DNA from: Gnetum montanum
Taxonomy: Eukaryota; Streptophyta; Gnetopsida; Gnetales; Gnetaceae
Assembly: GCA_015680685.1 (NCBI GenBank)
Contig: MNCI01025357.1
Span: forward strand, 754,789-818,788
Direction of reading: 5' to 3'
DNA: 64,000 nucleotides
Every line of letters starts with the position of its first letter. The stretch's first letter is position 1. The translations under genes were made by a program, and so were the position numbers. Shown here one piece after another: positions 46,561 to 59,524 of the stretch. The notes under the pieces were generated by a model that saw only the letters and a list, made by a program, of their open reading frames with translations, had not been told where the DNA came from and did no database searches.

Positions 46561-48060
46561 GACTTTCCTCCTCTTTATTATCCCATCGTAACCAAGATAA
46601 GTGGTCAGTGATCACATTCTAAATTCCCTTCTAATCTACCATCATAAGATTGAACTCCTGCAAGATCACCAGTCACCATATGACATGGGGGCTCACCATT
46701 GGCTTGTTCATCAAGAAGCGAATTACACTATGATCCATATGCATAGATACTTTGTATCCAAGCACATAGTGCCTGAATTTCTCTAAGACAAAAACCACTA
46801 CCATCAATTCTTTTTTTGTGGTGATGTAGTTTGGCTATGAACCCATAATGCTTTGACTTGCACAATGGGTGTAATATGAACACTTCTTGTCATCCAACTA
46901 TGTAAGCATAACCCCCAAGGCATAATTTGATATATCCATCATGATGTGAAATGGTGTGGACTAATCAGGTTTCTATAGAATTGGAGTTTCTACACGTCTT
47001 TTCTTCAGTTATTGGAATGCATTTTTACATTCCTTGGTCCAAACAAATGGACCATATTCTCTGTTAGCTTGACCAAAAATTTTACGATCTTAGATAAATT
47101 CTCTATAAATTGTCAATAGTAGCTAGTGTGTCCAAGGAATGATTGGACATCTTTTACAATTTCTAGTTCACAAGTAATTCCTTTGATGACCCTAATCTTT
47201 TCAGGGTTGACCTCAATCCCTGCTTGTGAGATTCTATGCCCCAATACAATGCCTTCCTAGACCATTAGATGACTCTTCTACTAATTGAGCTGAAGATTGA
47301 TCTTTGTACATCTTTTGAGCATTTGCTCAAGATAGTTCAAGGCTTGCTCAACTGTAGCCCCATAGGTGGAGAATTCATCCATGAATAATTCCATCTTGCT
47401 ACCTACATATTGTTGAAAAATACTTAAGACCAGGTGTTGGAATGTGGCTGAGGCATTGCATAGGCCAAATGGCAACTTTTGATATGCAAAAGTATCCTAG
47501 GGACTTGTAAATGTTGTTTTTGCCTAATCCTCTAGCACAATCTTGATTTGGTTATAGCTACTATAACCATTCAAAAAATTGTAATAACAATGCCCAAATA
47601 TAGTGTCTAACACTTGATCCACAAATGAAAATGGAATGTGATCTTTCAATGTTGCCATATTCAATAGTCAAAACTTGATGCAACCTGCCACTTGCAACCT
47701 TTCTTTAGCATAATCACGAGTGGGCTAACCCACTCACTATCCATAATAGGATAGATAAACCTCACCTTGAGTAGTTGTTCAATTTCCTTTTTGATGATTT
47801 GTTTCAATTTGGGATTTAACCACTGCTGTGGCTACCTCTTTGGCTTCATGGCCAAATCAGTGTAGATACAATGCTGGCATATCCTAGGATTAATCCCTAT
47901 GAGTTTAGGATATGACCAAGCAAAGGTTGTTGGCCATTTGTTAATCACATTTAACGGCCTCTGTTTCTATTCAATAGTAAGATTTGCATTAATTATTACC
48001 AAATTTCCANATTTCTATTCAATAGTAAGATTTGCATTAATTATTACCAAATTTCCATTT
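46561..48060 (-). pseudogene. reverse transcriptase and RNase H of FG
   Basis: MPFGLCNASATFQHLVLSIF (47475-47416) and ELFMDEFSTYGATVEQAL (near 47380) give the RT palm. The catalytic FMDD has become FMDE. RNase H pieces follow at about 46960-46650. The spelling is Athila-type and closest to P in this window. The upstream end (near 47960-48057) contains the N-flanking duplication noted separately. Confidence 0.8.
47964..48057. other. 46-bp exact duplication around a single N (scaffold join)
   Basis: 47964-48009 and 48012-48057 are identical and separated by NA. The exact identity in an otherwise decayed element, with the N between, indicates an unmerged contig overlap and not biology. Confidence 0.9.
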
Positions 48061-48139
48061 TTCAAAAATGCATATTCCATGTTGATAAGTAGAGGTTTTT
48101 AGCTTAATGAGCTCTTATTTAAAATTTTTAGGAACTTCT

Positions 48140-48880
48140 AACTCTTCCTAATAGGTATCATCATTTGCATTATCAAATAGTTCGTGATGAACTTGCTCCA
48201 ATTCATCCATGTCTTCTACGTAAGCACATGTTAAGCTCTCAGTAAGTTCCATGCAAAGTGTGTTACTTCCAAGATCAACTATCAACCACTGGGTGCCCTC
48301 CGATTTTGTGGCTGTTGTGTACAAGCACCTTTGAATTTCAAATATGTCAACACACTGATTGCATGCTTTGATAGATACACTATTAATGATCCATAGTTCT
48401 TGCACATAGTTGCACCTTGTATCACTATATACGATGGATGAAACTTTCTACCTCTTGATCTTTTTAAATGCATTTTCTTTAGAGATTTCAAAGGAAAGAT
48501 CTCATATCCCTAATCATGCATCAAGAGTGGCTAGCCAAGTCCTTCCCATAATGATTGGGAAGTCCCCCTTGAAATTGCACAGTTAAATCACCAGGAAATT
48601 GATGGAGTAGGACCACTGAAAAATGCTGGTCACAATGTCCTCCACCAATCCTAAAGAAATAGTGATGGATTAATTAGCCAACTTGAGATGAATGTTGCTT
48701 TTCTTAAGTGGAGGTAGGTTCTGGGCCTTATACATCTCATGGGAAATTAGATTAATATTAGAACCTAAATCCAAAAGAGCCTTGTAAGGCTCATTCCCAA
48801 TGATTTAAAAGTAAATGAGGAGACTTCCAATATCAAATAGTTTCCTGAGAAGGTGGGTAGCCTTTATCCAATCAGTTACC
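48140..48880 (-). pseudogene. protease region of FG
   Basis: IIGNEPYKALLDLGSNINLI (about 48810-48750) and a following LKLAN..ITISLGLVEDIV segment match the Athila protease (LLDLGASVNL). The active site is LDLGSN, as usual for Athila. The connecting region to RT (48491-48148) is partly open. Confidence 0.7.
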
Positions 48881-48899
48881 ACATGAGTTAACAAGACGA

Positions 48900-51376
48900 T
48901 ATGCGCTTTGGAAGGTGTTTGATTTAAAGAGAACTCAAATGGATTAGATGTAGAGGGAGATGGAGAAGTAGGGTTGCCAACCACAGGTGCATGTGAGGGT
49001 TTAGTTGGGTTCTTGGATCAAAAGAAAGGTCTCTTTCATGATCTAGTTTCTAAACCACTTGACTAAGGAGCCAACTACAAGTTAACAACCTTTGTTGCAT
49101 TACGTTGTTACAATTGAGGTAGAATTTCTCCTTGCATTAATAGAGCAAGCAATAACTAGGTTAAGGGTGGAGGAACATATGCAAAAGGATGAGGAGGGTA
49201 ATATGGATGTGGGATTTCCCCTCTAGTAGATGTAGATGAGTTCTATAATACTGTAGAGGGTAGTAGTGATGTTGGAAGGTGGTGTGACTTGAAGAGTCAC
49301 GCAAAGAAATGGGTTGTTGAACATAGTACTCATATAGATCTAGTTGCTTACAAGGGTACTACTACCTTAGTGGTGGAATCCCCCACGACTATGAGTGCTA
49401 CCACTACCAGTACTGCTCATACGATTCTGGCAAAGCTCTCCCCTTGGATAATAGGCTTGTTGTTGGTGGTGGAACTACCTTGGATTATCTAGAAGATAAG
49501 GCAATCTTATGGGTGCTTACCTTCTTGCCAATTTAAAATTCAAAGCATACACCCTAGATTCCTACAAGTGTGACACGATAGGGCAACATCCCTTAGGATG
49601 TTCATATTAGCATATGTCACACCCACCATCATCATCTATTTATTTTTTCCACATCTTCTTCTACTACAACAACTTTACCCTTACCCCTTTGGTAGGCACA
49701 TTTAGCTTCTTTTTTTCTCCTACAATCATGATCACTACTCTACTCTCATGATTCTTTTGCCATTTTTAAAGCAATTTGGAATGTTTCATCCAACGAATCC
49801 CACACTTTATCTACCTTGGCTAAAATTTTAGACATAGATTTTTGAATCAACAAGGTCTTTCTGTTCACCGCCTCATCAAGTGGTGACTCCTTCTCACTAT
49901 CACAAAAGTGAACCTCCCTCTTTCTGATGGAAGGATTTCTATTATATTCTTTTGCACTTTCTCAATTTCTCAACTCACCTTCTTCATTTGCTACTAGCTA
50001 AATTAGCCTTTGAATCTAATAGACTCTTAGTTCTAACAATTGTCCTTAGGCGTAGACTCCAAGAGTTCTTCTCGTTTATGATCAGAGCCCATCTATGATA
50101 TAGTGAAGTTGTTCCTATTGCGAATAACCATGGCCAAGACATCTATGCAACAGAGAATAGTATCAGCCCATGGCTATGTCCAAGGATTCATGCATCCCTT
50201 GTTTTCATCCTTAGATCTGCCTCCTCAAGTTGGAGACTTGGGAGTACATCTAATATTTGTCATTGAATAGTTCAAGCATTGTACTCCATGGTCTAATGGA
50301 TTCTAGTTTTGGGGACTAGTACCAACTTTCTACTTCCTTAATGAGTGTCCTTGGGAATAGCTTAAGCTTTTTCCAGTTGTTCTCCACATTTTACAAGACA
50401 CATGCATCATGAAAGGCCTAAAGATGGTTCTACAAATTTGATTTATATCCCCTTGTGAACTTGGGGATATTTTTCATGTCTAGACTCTTTATCATAACCA
50501 TGGCCTCTATGGTGCCCATGGTGCCTATGATGCCCTCTACTACCCCTTCTTTTGTGACAATGGACCTCCCTTGAATGTTTGCACCCCGGATCTTGACTTA
50601 CCTGATGGGCCTTATGATCATTTCAATTTCATGAGTCACCTCCATCACGATCACACCCTTTGTGGTTGCATTCAGAGCCAAAAGAGGAAGAAGATGATGA
50701 TGAAGGTAAAGAGGAAGGAGGACTAGCACCACCACGATGCCTGCTACCCCCTCTTTGGTAGTCACGACCACACTCACAATCACGATTCTTTTCCTTATCC
50801 TTGCCATGACCCTCCTCTCCAAATTCCTTTTCATCATGGGATTCATTTTTTCCTAAGCCAAGATTGTGGATAGTAGACTACAATTTTTGGTTTTGGCCTT
50901 CTTGGTTGAAGTCAATGAGAGGATTTTCATTGAATGGATATCCCTTAGAAAAGAAGCCCTCACCATCTATTTTGTACAGTAGAATGGAAGCCATTGAATT
51001 TTTTCCATCTACACTTTGGTAATTTTTCTCTTGCTATTGATCCTTTTTACATTGTGCATCTATGGGAGGGTACTCCCTAGCATCACTGTCCTACCCAACA
51101 TATTCAAAATGAAGTCCCTATAGACCCAACCTCATAAGATTGCATTGGAGCATGGCAAGAATAGATCGATCGGGCAACAACACAATGTTGCCCTTTAGGT
51201 TCCACCACCACATCAATTCATCCTAATGTAAGATAAAGGTGAAATTGGGTACATACTCAACAAGATGAGCAGATACCACCTTGTATTGGTGGGGCACTTG
51301 CTAATTTGATTGTTCAATTCTTTGCCAATTGGATGGTTGCTCAAATTTAGATGGAGAATCACTCCTGTGAGAAGAA
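48900..51376 (-). pseudogene. gag of FG (main part)
   Basis: The N-terminal part resumes at 51376, after H, reading from the fourth or fifth codon. Charged, Ser/His-rich sequence (about 50850-50600) and capsid-like pieces follow (near 50450-50000, including the 'heptad..LKLFPRTLI' region), then a knuckle/Pro-rich tail near 49600-49000. Heavily broken. The first codons are at 60433-60422, on the other side of H. Confidence 0.65.
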
Positions 51377-52280
51377 CGATGAGCAGTGATGTACCTGTAC
51401 ACCTAACCATACAAATTGCAAGTGTTCAAGCATGATCTGATTGAATTCCATGGATGAAACTAGTTATGCATCTAAATCATTATGCTTTGATCACAGTTTA
51501 CTATCTTCCCACTTCGAGTAGTGGTAGCTTTGTCATGTATGGTTTAGTCCAATGTGAGGTATATGATGTTCTCTAATTCTATGTTGCTTCTAATGACAAT
51601 AAAGAGATGAATTAACTAAGCTAATAAACAATGGAAAATAAGATCTAAACTAGCCTATGTATGATGAGTATCCATCCCCAATCATTTGTACATGCCTTGG
51701 ACTTCATATAACTACCATTGAAATTGCTAAGCATACATCACTAGGTGTGCCAAACGATACACTACTAAATTACCAAGTACTTACACTTAATCACTCATGA
51801 TTAAGTCATACTCATTCTACTTAATAATAGGAATAGTAAATAGCAATAAATGAAAACATTAACCAAAGAAAATAGCAAATAATTAAATAATTAAAGTAAT
51901 AATAAACTTAAGTGAATGTGGCAATGATGGAAGTGAAATCGATCTTTATTTCTAGTCATGTAACGTATTGAAGTATGTCACACTGAAACAAAGGTGTTGT
52001 ATGATTACAAGCATCACACTGTGAGCATGCATTGGGAATAACAAAACTTAAATGTAGAAATCTAAGAAAGACTATAAAAAACTGAAAACTAAAACTATCC
52101 CGCAACCGTGCACATATCTATTGCATTTATAGGCTAGCATAAAAGAGACGATATCAGATATCTGGCATCATTTCTTGGGACTCAATATCACATATCTGAT
52201 ATTAAAGCCTCGATATCATGTATCAAATATTGGGATTGACACATTGATGACTCATCATACCCTCACAACTGAATGAAAAC
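51377..52280 (-). repeat. 3' LTR and polypurine tract of H
   Basis: 881-bp LTR, aligned with 59545-60420. U3 array (52240 to 52150) has ATATC/ATATT sites mostly 14 bp apart; TATA-like CTATAAATGC near 52133. The minus strand before it reads TTCAGTTGTGAGGGTA, the polypurine tract. Confidence 0.9.
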
Positions 52281-52443
52281 TCATCCTCGACTTAAACAAA
52301 ATGAGGAATAATTTCTTTACAAAAATTGGTGAAAAGGTATGGAATTATTAGCTGACTTAGACAAACAAAAAATGGACTTATACATGCCACAATGGTTTTT
52401 ACAAAAATTATAACAAAAAATTATAAAACACAACTTAAAGAAG

Positions 52444-54957
52444 CTCATGTGGTTCCTGGAGGTGGTGGCTCTTCCATCAGGTGCTTCCCTTTGTTGCCAA
52501 GCTTGTGAAATTTGTAGGGATCAAGCAACACCTATAATTTTTCCTCTTCCATCATTGGGTCATGTACCATCCAAGCTGCTGAACTGATGTATGCTAGCGT
52601 AGGTACGTCCCAAGGGCATGGTAGTTGCGAGAACATCTTATTAGCGTTCACATACTAGGTCGTAAACTACCATCGTTCTTCCTTAAAGGCCATAGCTTTT
52701 TCTCTTATTTCTTGATAATTTGTTAATCTCCTAGCTAGGTCTGAGGTGACATCCTTCTATCCATGGTAGTTGGCTTTAACCACCTTCAATTCTGAGTTTA
52801 CCACATGAAGCTTTTGCAAAGCATCTATTTTATCTACAAACTCTTTTTCATATAATGCATAAGTGGTTGCTACCTATTTTTCTAGCTTGTTCCTAGGCCA
52901 ACCTACTACTAACATGGCAAGGTTGGCATATCTAAGGTTAGCCAATGCCATGTATTCTTTTAAATCTTTGATCTACAAGTCTTTATTTTTCACTTCCACA
53001 TGATGGACTAGTGCATAACTATCCAAGATGGGTTGCCAATTGGGATTTCGTGCTGACATGGCTACAATACTAGCTTTAGCCATCTAAATTTCCTTTTCAT
53101 TTATTTTCTTATACATGCTTACTTGGTTGCAAAAGTGTTCCTTCAACTTTTCATGTTTCTTGGCTTCATTTTGCCACGCATTGATTTCAATTGCTAACTT
53201 CTGTCAAATAATGTAAACCTCCTTCATTAAGAGGGTTCTATTTTCCTTGGCCAATCTACTAATATCCTAGTTAACCCTTATTAGTTGTTCCCTCAACTAA
53301 TGGACACTTTCTTCTAGAATATTATTTTGTATTAACTTGGAGTTTTCTACAGCGAGTTATTTATTCTCCTCCTAAGTGGTGATTAATGCCTTTTTGTAAG
53401 CATGGGATTATGCATCAGCAATAGAGGAATTCCAAACCACCTTCTCTTTTTTTTTCTCTTAACAACTTTATTTTCTTCAGTCCACTTGATTAGTTGCTCT
53501 TTTCTAAATTGCTCCAGTTGGTCAAATGCGATAAATTGAGTAAGATNTATTAAACAATCATTTAATGTGCATGTCATGCCCCCTAGTAGATTTGATGGGG
53601 ACCAGATATGTGCAAATGCTCGTTGGAACTTCAATGATTCCTACGACACATGATAATGTATTAGATCAATTGCTATAGACAGGGCAAGTGATGACTACTT
53701 TGTTTAGCATCCCCAGTGATGTCACTATAGCATAGTCGGACCTTATAGCCACTAAAGGAAAATTGGTTATGACAAAGACTAGGGTAGAGCACATAGAAGC
53801 AGAAGTGCAACAATTACAACAAGAGTTGGCTGTCCTAAGAGTCAGAAGATGGGATCTTACTCAATTTATCGCATTTGACCAACTAGAGCAATTTAGAAAA
53901 GAGCAACTAATCAAGTGGACTGAAGAAAATNCAATGGTGTTGGTGGAGCTTATGTTTCAAGGCATTTTTCAGGCTCTTGTTTTGCTTCTTTTTCTAGTTT
54001 AGCTTCCTTCTCTAGTTCTTGCTCTTCACCAAGGTCTTTCCTTGGTGCTTCAAGTTTGAGGAGCTCAGCAAAGGAAGCATTTAAGCCTTCCTAGGGATGT
54101 CATTTGTCTACCTCAAGATTCTAGCATGTTCACATAACTTTCTGATTAGGCAAAGGAATGGAAGCATTGGCTTCCCTACCTTTTTCTCCTTGAATCTCCT
54201 TTAGATCTTTGTACGATATAACTGGGGAATGTTGGTTGTGTCCTTGCCCATTAGGATGACACTTCCCCTAGATGCATAGATGGAGATTCAGTTGAGCCCT
54301 TTGGTGAGAAACAAATGATATGTCCCTATTCTGAAATAGGTTTTCTCTTCTAGAGTTAATTCATGATATGCTTTGTCATCCTTGCCGTATGCTTGCCTCA
54401 GCCATAGCTTTCTTGTGTTAGGGTCAAATCTTATAGATAGATGGACTAACTTAGCCCCTTCATTTGGTAGATTTAGAGCTTCAATGATTACTTTAACAAA
54501 GAAGCCAACATTGACTTTGCAAATGCTAATTGTGGTGCGTTCCTCCTTATTATGCTAGAATTGGTATGTTTCCCTAAGATACCACTCATCACTGTATAAA
54601 AGAATAGGCCACAAAGGTGATGCCTAAAGTTGTGTCCAAACTACTCCTAGAGAAAACTCCATAAATGGGCCAAATTTCATCTCCACGATGACTATGATCA
54701 ACATGGATTTTTTTTTTTTGAATTGCCTCAAGGCATTCTAGGGACAACATGAGACATTGTCCTTGCACTAGGGCCTATGATTCTACAACTTCTTCTTAGA
54801 CCGACTATCCTATGACAAGAGCCTCTTGATGAATGCTGAATGAATGGGCTTCCTACTCCTCATGCTTTACACATTCACCTTGTTGGCCTCAGCCACCTCA
54901 TAGACACTTGGTTGCTCACTACGAAAGTTCTCCTTGTGCTTCTCTTTTTGGGACCAT
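52444..54957 (-). pseudogene. ORFX of H
   Basis: Homologue of the N1 ORF (17757-14983), from ATG 54957 (MVPKREAQGE) to TGA 52444 (ending ..PGTT as in N1). The conserved first domain contains YFRIGTYHLFLTKGL and LPFLCLIRKLC (about 54340-54130). The coiled coil (EAEVQQLQQELAVLRV..) is split because 53548-53930 is inverted in this assembly. Several stops are present, e.g. after TKGLN. By eye roughly half the residues of the first domain match N1, with the same start and stop. Function unknown; it would have been translated separately from gag or by readthrough. Confidence 0.75.
53470..53931. other. inverted block between two Ns (assembly error)
   Basis: 53470-53546 and 53854-53930 are reverse complements (77 bp, one mismatch), each ending at an N (53547, 53931). 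The 53548-53930 block codes ORFX coiled coil on the plus strand, whereas its neighbours code it on the minus strand. This is a contig placed in the wrong orientation with its overlap duplicated. Confidence 0.85.
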
Positions 54958-54969
54958 CTACAATCAAGA

Positions 54970-57000
54970 AAAGATTGGGTGTTACTAAGGTTGTGTTCTT
55001 TATCATTAATCAGTTTATACCTTACTTGTTACCTTATTTCATTAAGTTCTTAGTTCATATGATTGAAAAGTTAGAAAAATTGTCAGGAAAAATCCTCAAA
55101 AAGTGTTTATTGTCTTTTTACAACCCTTTGTAATTGGTTCCTTTTTCTTTATGTGTGGCTTATTATAACAGTTATGGTTCCTTGGGTGGAAGAATTAATG
55201 TTTTTGGCATTACCATGATTGATTTTTCAATATAAAACTTACGGTTTTTAACATTCTTACCCTTAAAATATCGTTCGAGTGATAGCAAATTTTAAAAAAG
55301 TGACATAAGTTTCTCACATAAGCATCCCACCCTGCCACCTCACCCCCCTCCCCCACGACTAACTTGAACACTCCTGGGTCAAATAAGTTCAAATGGTATG
55401 AGAATCGGAGCGATAAAGAGTTAAATATTGTAAGTGGTAGCTGGTTGCATAAGGCTTTGAATCACAAGAAAAAATTTGAAAAACTCCCCTATCTACAAAT
55501 GATGAGAATGAAGTTTGGACACCGTGGGGGTCATATATATAAGCTTTGTGCTACCCAATATTGGGTATCCGATGTCACATCCACCTTGATATTAGGGTCC
55601 ATGAATAAGCATCACATGGGGATACTGAGCACAAGAAATGAAGCCCTAGGGTTGATTGGAAGGCTTCAGGTTAGGTCCATAGTTTTGGGGTAAGTAGGAA
55701 ATCATATGAAGGCACCGAAAGTATGAGAAGGTGGAGTTGTCAACGTGAAAAGCTTTAGAAGAATCAAGAAAAAGGGTGTTGAAATCGAGGTTGTGGACGA
55801 ATCAAGGTACATGAAAAGGAAAACTACAAAATTTAACAATTATGCACTTGGAAGGTTAAGAATGATGTGGTTGTGCCAAACAAGTACAAGTTACAAAAGT
55901 TACATAGGTGGATCCTCCCCAAAGCAGGCTCTAGCCCATAATGCCCTTGTGTAACCACACTTAAAAATTTCTATAGGCACTAAAGGAGTTAAATGCAACA
56001 CATACTTGTGTAACAAAACACACACGTTAAAACCACCAATTTGAGATAATAACTCTATGTTACACAAAACCACAAGTTAGGATCAAATAGATAGCGAGAT
56101 GAGATGGAATATAGAAAGGATTACAGAAAGTGAAACATGAGGTGCCTTACTATGGGCACAATGAATCCTTGTGTGTTATTAATAGTTAAATAATCATGAG
56201 TCCTTCTTTCCAAGATTCAAACCAAGTCCAAACCACATTTTAGTGACATTGCATTGTTTCATCACATCGGTAGACAATCATAAGACTATCATAGTTGCAA
56301 GGAGTAACATCACTTGGTGTTTTGTCCAAGGGATAAGCTTATTTATGGCACACATGTGTTCTTTTTTAAGTTCTAAGAGGTCACCAACCTTCAGGCACGG
56401 GTACATGTCTTTCTAGTGGGACCTGTAGAATTTATTCAATGCCTTTTTATGGTACTTCCATTTTTCGCTAGATCTACAAGGATATAACTACAACTTCAGC
56501 AACATGATAGAACATATAGAAGTGGCTAAAGAGAATTCATAAATCCCCTTGATGTCACACCTCTTACATTTTTTCTTGGTTTTTCACTCTCCTACCCAGA
56601 CATAATGATTATGGATTTATTTTTAGGTTGGTTGATGAAAAAGAATATCATTATGACCAAAGCATGAACCTCTTATTAATGGAATGAGTAGATGGGTGAT
56701 GTGGTCTCACTATTCGAATAATCAATCCCTTATGACTTGACAACATAGAGAAAACCTCACCTCAATGGGCAACATGATCGTTTTATTCACAAGTGAGATT
56801 ACTAACAAGAAGATGAAAACAACAAACAGAAAAAGTTGGAAGAAATAAGGAAAATTGTATCAAGAAATTAGAAATGACAAAAAATTGTAAAATAAAAATA
56901 TGGAAAACCCTTATGAATCTTGAAGATTAGAATGGGGGGTGTCCCCCATGACTAAACATTTGGTTGTAATAAGGATTAATAAGTGAATAGATAGGATCCA
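54970..57000 (-). other. non-coding block between ORFX and gag of H
   Basis: No protein is recognised. Includes the internal module above, a TAATGCCCTTGTGTAACCAC stretch (near 55938-55957) and CCTTCAGGCACGGGTACATG (56388-56407), collinear with N1. The distance from the second block to the module is about 850 bp in both elements. Confidence 0.75.
55533..55596 (-). promoter_or_regulatory. internal promoter-like module of H
   Basis: On the minus strand three GATATC-like sites (near 55590, 55573 and 55559; steps of 17 and 14 bp) precede CTTATATATAT (55543-55533). The ORFX ATG lies about 575 bp downstream. Same order, spacing rule and distance as the module of N1 (18226-18262) and as the LTR promoter. 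Confidence 0.5.
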
Positions 57001-59421
57001 TGCATGTATGAAACATTGGTAACCATACATTCCCTAGCCATTGGGTGTCTATTGGTGTTGTGGTGGCTAGGTAGATAAATTATTGGTCACACACTTAATT
57101 GTTAAATGTATGGTGGGTCAAGGTATGAGAGGTGTTAATGTTATGGATGTCTAGCCCACAATTGCATCCTTGATCATGATATTGTATGCATGGATTTTTT
57201 GGTCTCCCTATGCTTGTAGATTCATTGCTTGGGTTTGGAATTAGAGTAATGATGGATGGTGGTCCTTGTGTATGATTAGAGGACGATGGTGGTGAAAATG
57301 AAGGCATTGCATCAAATTGGCATTGTGCTAGTTCAAATTATGTGGTAGGTCCATGGGTGGTTTGCTTTAGGTTACAGCCTTTCCTCCAAAAGGGATCTTT
57401 CTGACATGGTAGTTGAGATTTATTGGTGTCAATATGTCTATGTACATTTGCAACACAAGTGGGATTCATTTGTTGATACTGTGGTGAGAAACCTTCCTAT
57501 ATCCTTGGTGGTGGCATGTGATGAGGTAGAGTATGAGAATATCGAGGGTAGGATGGATGGTAAGAGGTGTGAGGTGGTGATCCCTCTAGGGATGTCATGG
57601 GTTGATGGTACTTGGGAGAGTACTAGTGGCGATTTAAAGTAGAGGACATAGAACTAGTTGGAAAAATAGGGTGTTGAACATAATATCCATGCAATTTTGG
57701 AAAATAGGAATGATAGCGTTGATTTGGTAGTGGCCTCCCCCATGACTGTGGTAGTTTCCACTATTGTTGATGATAGTGTTGAGGTTGGTAATAAGTCCTC
57801 CTAGGATATGGTTGGTTGTGGAGCCGTCTATAATTACCTTGTGGAAGAGGAAATCTCTCAAGCATGTGCTTCTGTACAAACTTCGGATTTAAGGCACCTA
57901 CCCAATACTCATGTAGATGTAATAAGACTAGGCAATGGCCCTTCTGATGGTCATATATGCATATGTCACATCCATTATCTTCATCTGTGGTTTTGAGTCT
58001 ATAGCCTCACTTTCTTTAGCCATTTTTCTTATTTACCAAAAAGTGTTCCTAGCTATTTCTTAGTTCTATATCCTTTGTTTACTATGATTTCCTAGCTTAC
58101 TATGCATGATCCTCTCCTTGACCATCTCAACGAAAGCTGTAGTACTTTCATATATCCATTTGGACATCCTATTAAACTTTGCTTTAAGTTCATTAATAAA
58201 CTTCTCTATTAGCATGGTTTGTTGCAGGATCACTTTATTGAGAGTTGTCTCTTTCTTCTTACCATAGATATGGACCTCCTTCTATTGAACAATTGGGTCC
58301 CAATGATTTTTTTCAACATTCTCCCATTTACATATCTCTCCTTATTCTTTTGCCACATGTTTGATTAGTTCTCAAATTTGATGGGTTTGTAGTTCGTATA
58401 ATTGACCTGGGGCATACATCCCAAGGGTCTCTCTTGTTTCATTACGAAGCCCATCTATGATGTGAAAAAGTTTCCTTTCCTCGAAGAAACCATGGCTTGG
58501 GCATCTATTCAATAGGGAATAATATCTAAGGCCATGTCCAAGGGTTCATGTTGTTCTTACTTCCATTCTTAGATCTATCTCCTCAAACACCCTCGCATAG
58601 GTTTGGTATTTCTTGTTGAAGAATTCCAACATTATGGACCACTGTCGAATTGAATTTGGTTTTAATAATCTATACCACACTTTGGCTCTATCAATTAGTG
58701 TCCTAGGAAAGAGCTTAAGCTTTTACCACTCACTTTCAATGTTGTACTAGGTACAAGCATCATTGAAGGCTTGTAAATAATGTTGTGGGTCTGAATTGTA
58801 GCCTCCTACAAATTTAGGAATGTCATTCATATCAAGCCTAGGTAGGTGACTCTCTTTACGATGCCTGTGAGATATCTTAACTACCTCTGTTATCTTCATC
58901 ATGCTCTTAGTGGCCAACAAGGGTTCATCATCATTGATCATGTTGTAATAAGAGTTTCTATTTGGTTGATTGTGACAATTTTGCTTGTGCTCATGTTGAT
59001 GACCTTGAGTGTTTCCATGGGTTTGATTTTTATTTTTATTCCAACCCTTTACTAGATCTTTATCTCTATACATCAGTTCATTTTTGTTAGAACTAGACAT
59101 TGAAGGGGAAGAGGAAGATGAGAAATTGAAAGGATTGCCATGGCTTCTATGGTGTTCCCCATGGTCCCTTAATTTATCATTGCTTGGTTTCAAGGAGCTC
59201 TTAGGCCTTGAGGCCTCCCCTAGTCCAAGACTTACTTCATCCTCTCTTAGGTTGTTTACTTTAGGTAAATGTAGTCTTTGAGTAGTATTAGGATAGTCAT
59301 GAACATATGAAACCCCTACATAATTTTGGTCACTCCAATTTTCTTCATCATATATCTTGTCACTTCTCCAATGAATACTTTCGTTATATGGTGCATTATC
59401 ACTTCCTTGTGAGAGAGACAT
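57000..59421 (-). pseudogene. gag of H
   Basis: ATG 59421 starts MSLSQGSDNAPYNE. The first ~220 codons are open to 58747 and include a Ser-rich patch and the start of the capsid domain (ESHLPRLDMNDIPKF..YLQAFNDACT). The remaining capsid (…TLGMYAPGQLYELQ.. near 58415), a Cys/His region near 57960 and a Pro/His-rich tail follow with shifts. Aligns with N1 and P. Confidence 0.8.
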
Positions 59422-59524
59422 TGTTGTTGGTTTCTGATGTGTGTGATTTAATATTTTAAAAGATATATCATTAATACCTTTATAATGATCATGTATAATA
59501 TAACTAATCTAGATAACTAGAACC

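Noticed and set aside
53763-54002. A plus-strand coiled-coil ORF inside H
   Set aside because: It is the ORFX coiled coil in an inverted contig bounded by two Ns, not a separate gene.
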